Assembly (NCBI GenBank): GCA_021828715.1
Contig: JAJZDF010000058.1
Location: 1 to 5,525 of the forward strand
Source of the DNA: Thermoplasmata archaeon
GTDB taxonomy: Archaea; Thermoplasmatota; Thermoplasmata; Lutacidiplasmatales; UBA184
DNA length: 5,525 nt
Reading direction: 5' to 3'
Positions 5,092 to 5,525 of the stretch are shown here, piece by piece. The translations under genes and the position numbers were made by a program. The notes under the pieces are model-generated. The model saw only the letters and a program-made list of their open reading frames with translations. It searched no databases and was not told the DNA's origin. Position 1 is the first letter of the stretch; each line of letters begins with the position of its first letter.

Positions 5092-5525
5092 TCAGCCGTT
5101 CGCGCGTCGCGCGGGGGCCGAGCTGCCTCGACGGCCCCGCCGTGGCCCCGGTGACGGCCGTACGGACGTCTCGGCCGCCGCCTTGAACCGGGCGATCGCG
5201 TCTACGGGATACGGGTCGACCGCTCCCGCGGCCGCCAGGAGGAGGCTGACGTGGTCCCCGAGGGCGACCCCGCCGAGGATCGCCTCGAGGCGGTCGGCCC
5301 CGGGCAGGAGGGCGGGAACGACCGAAACGCCCCGTCTCCGCAGGAGCGTGCGGAACGCTTCGGCGCTGCGCGGCGCCGGTGGAGCGGCGCCGCCCCAGTG
5401 CAGTTGGACCACCGCGAGGCGCCGCGCCTCCGATCCCGCCACGGCGTCCCAGGCGACGACCGCGTTGTGGAGGATCTCGGGGCTCTCGTCGTAGACGGCC
5501 AGGCGCTTGGCGTTCTCCTCGAACT
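5092..5525 (-). CDS. Unrecognised protein, C-terminal part only
   Basis: An open frame enters from the right edge and stops with TGA at 5092; 143 codons are visible and the N-terminus is missing. The visible part begins FEENAKRLAVYDESPE and looks alpha/beta: a helix, a strand with LAVVQLHWGG (about residues 36-45), a helix with RSAEAFRTLLRRRG, a strand VSVVPALLPGAD, then a helical stretch with GDHVSLLLAAAGAVDPYP. The last 25 or so residues are Arg/Gly/Pro/Ser-rich and probably disordered. I do not recognise a family. An internal GTG at 5442 could serve as a start, but coding-like sequence continues upstream of it to the edge (NAKRLAVYDESPEILHNAVV), so a longer gene is more likely. It is followed by the tRNA on the same strand. 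Confidence 0.7.
   Translation of the reverse strand, partial: FEENAKRLAVYDESPEILHNAVVAWDAVAGSEARRLAVVQLHWGGAAPPAPRSAEAFRTLLRRRGVSVVPALLPGADRLEAILGGVALGDHVSLLLAAAGAVDPYPVDAIARFKAAAETSVRPSPGPRRGRRGSSAPARRANG

Noticed and set aside
4964..5494. A 176-codon plus-strand frame opposite the right-edge gene
   Set aside because: The product is an Arg/Ala/Pro-rich shadow with no strand or helix pattern, and it runs across the tRNA upstream region in the opposite direction to all supported genes.

Overview
This is a very GC-rich (roughly 70% by eye) stretch of an archaeal chromosome in which every gene I can support lies on the minus strand. Two genes settle the domain of life: a complete transcription factor B (TFB, the archaeal TFIIB) and, overlapping it by 4 bases, the H/ACA ribonucleoprotein subunit Gar1. 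The tRNA has no encoded CCA, and promoters look like short A/T-rich boxes about 28-36 bases before gene starts. The wording of the TFB and the high GC suggest a member of the Thermoplasmatota (for example a soil or sediment lineage), but that is an impression, not a demonstration.

Layout in the direction of transcription (right to left): (1) 5525-5092, the C-terminal part of an unrecognised protein that enters from the right edge; (2) a 166-base gap with the tRNA promoter; (3) 4925-4839, a class II tRNA-Ser with anticodon CGA; (4) 4724-4446, a small ubiquitin-fold protein of the ThiS/MoaD/SAMP type ending in Gly-Gly; (5) 4383-3160, a 407-residue protein with an N-terminal zinc ribbon followed by long helical, partly coiled-coil segments; (6) 3155-1893, a 420-residue helical protein with a long disordered Pro-rich tail, only 4 bases downstream and probably co-transcribed; (7) 1858-1577, Gar1; (8) 1580-612, TFB; (9) 542 to beyond base 1, phosphoribosylglycinamide formyltransferase (PurN), truncated by the left edge.

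The least ordinary part is the pair 4383-3160 / 3155-1893. Reading the two proteins against each other, about 130 residues align without net gaps over several anchors (Asp-Trp, LSEP, A-I/V-P, Leu-Pro), so they look like tandem paralogues that differ at their ends: one keeps a zinc ribbon, the other gained an acidic, proline-rich tail. Their function is unknown to me.

The genes fall into small units: the tRNA alone; the ubiquitin-like gene; the paralogue pair; gar1-tfb; purN. Genes at the head of a unit lack a clear Shine-Dalgarno sequence and have a TATA-like box close enough to imply leaderless or near-leaderless transcripts. The two genes internal to units (tfb and the 420-residue gene) have a GGAGG motif at 5-9 bases from a GTG start. 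No insertion sequence, CRISPR array, riboswitch or convincing terminator was seen.
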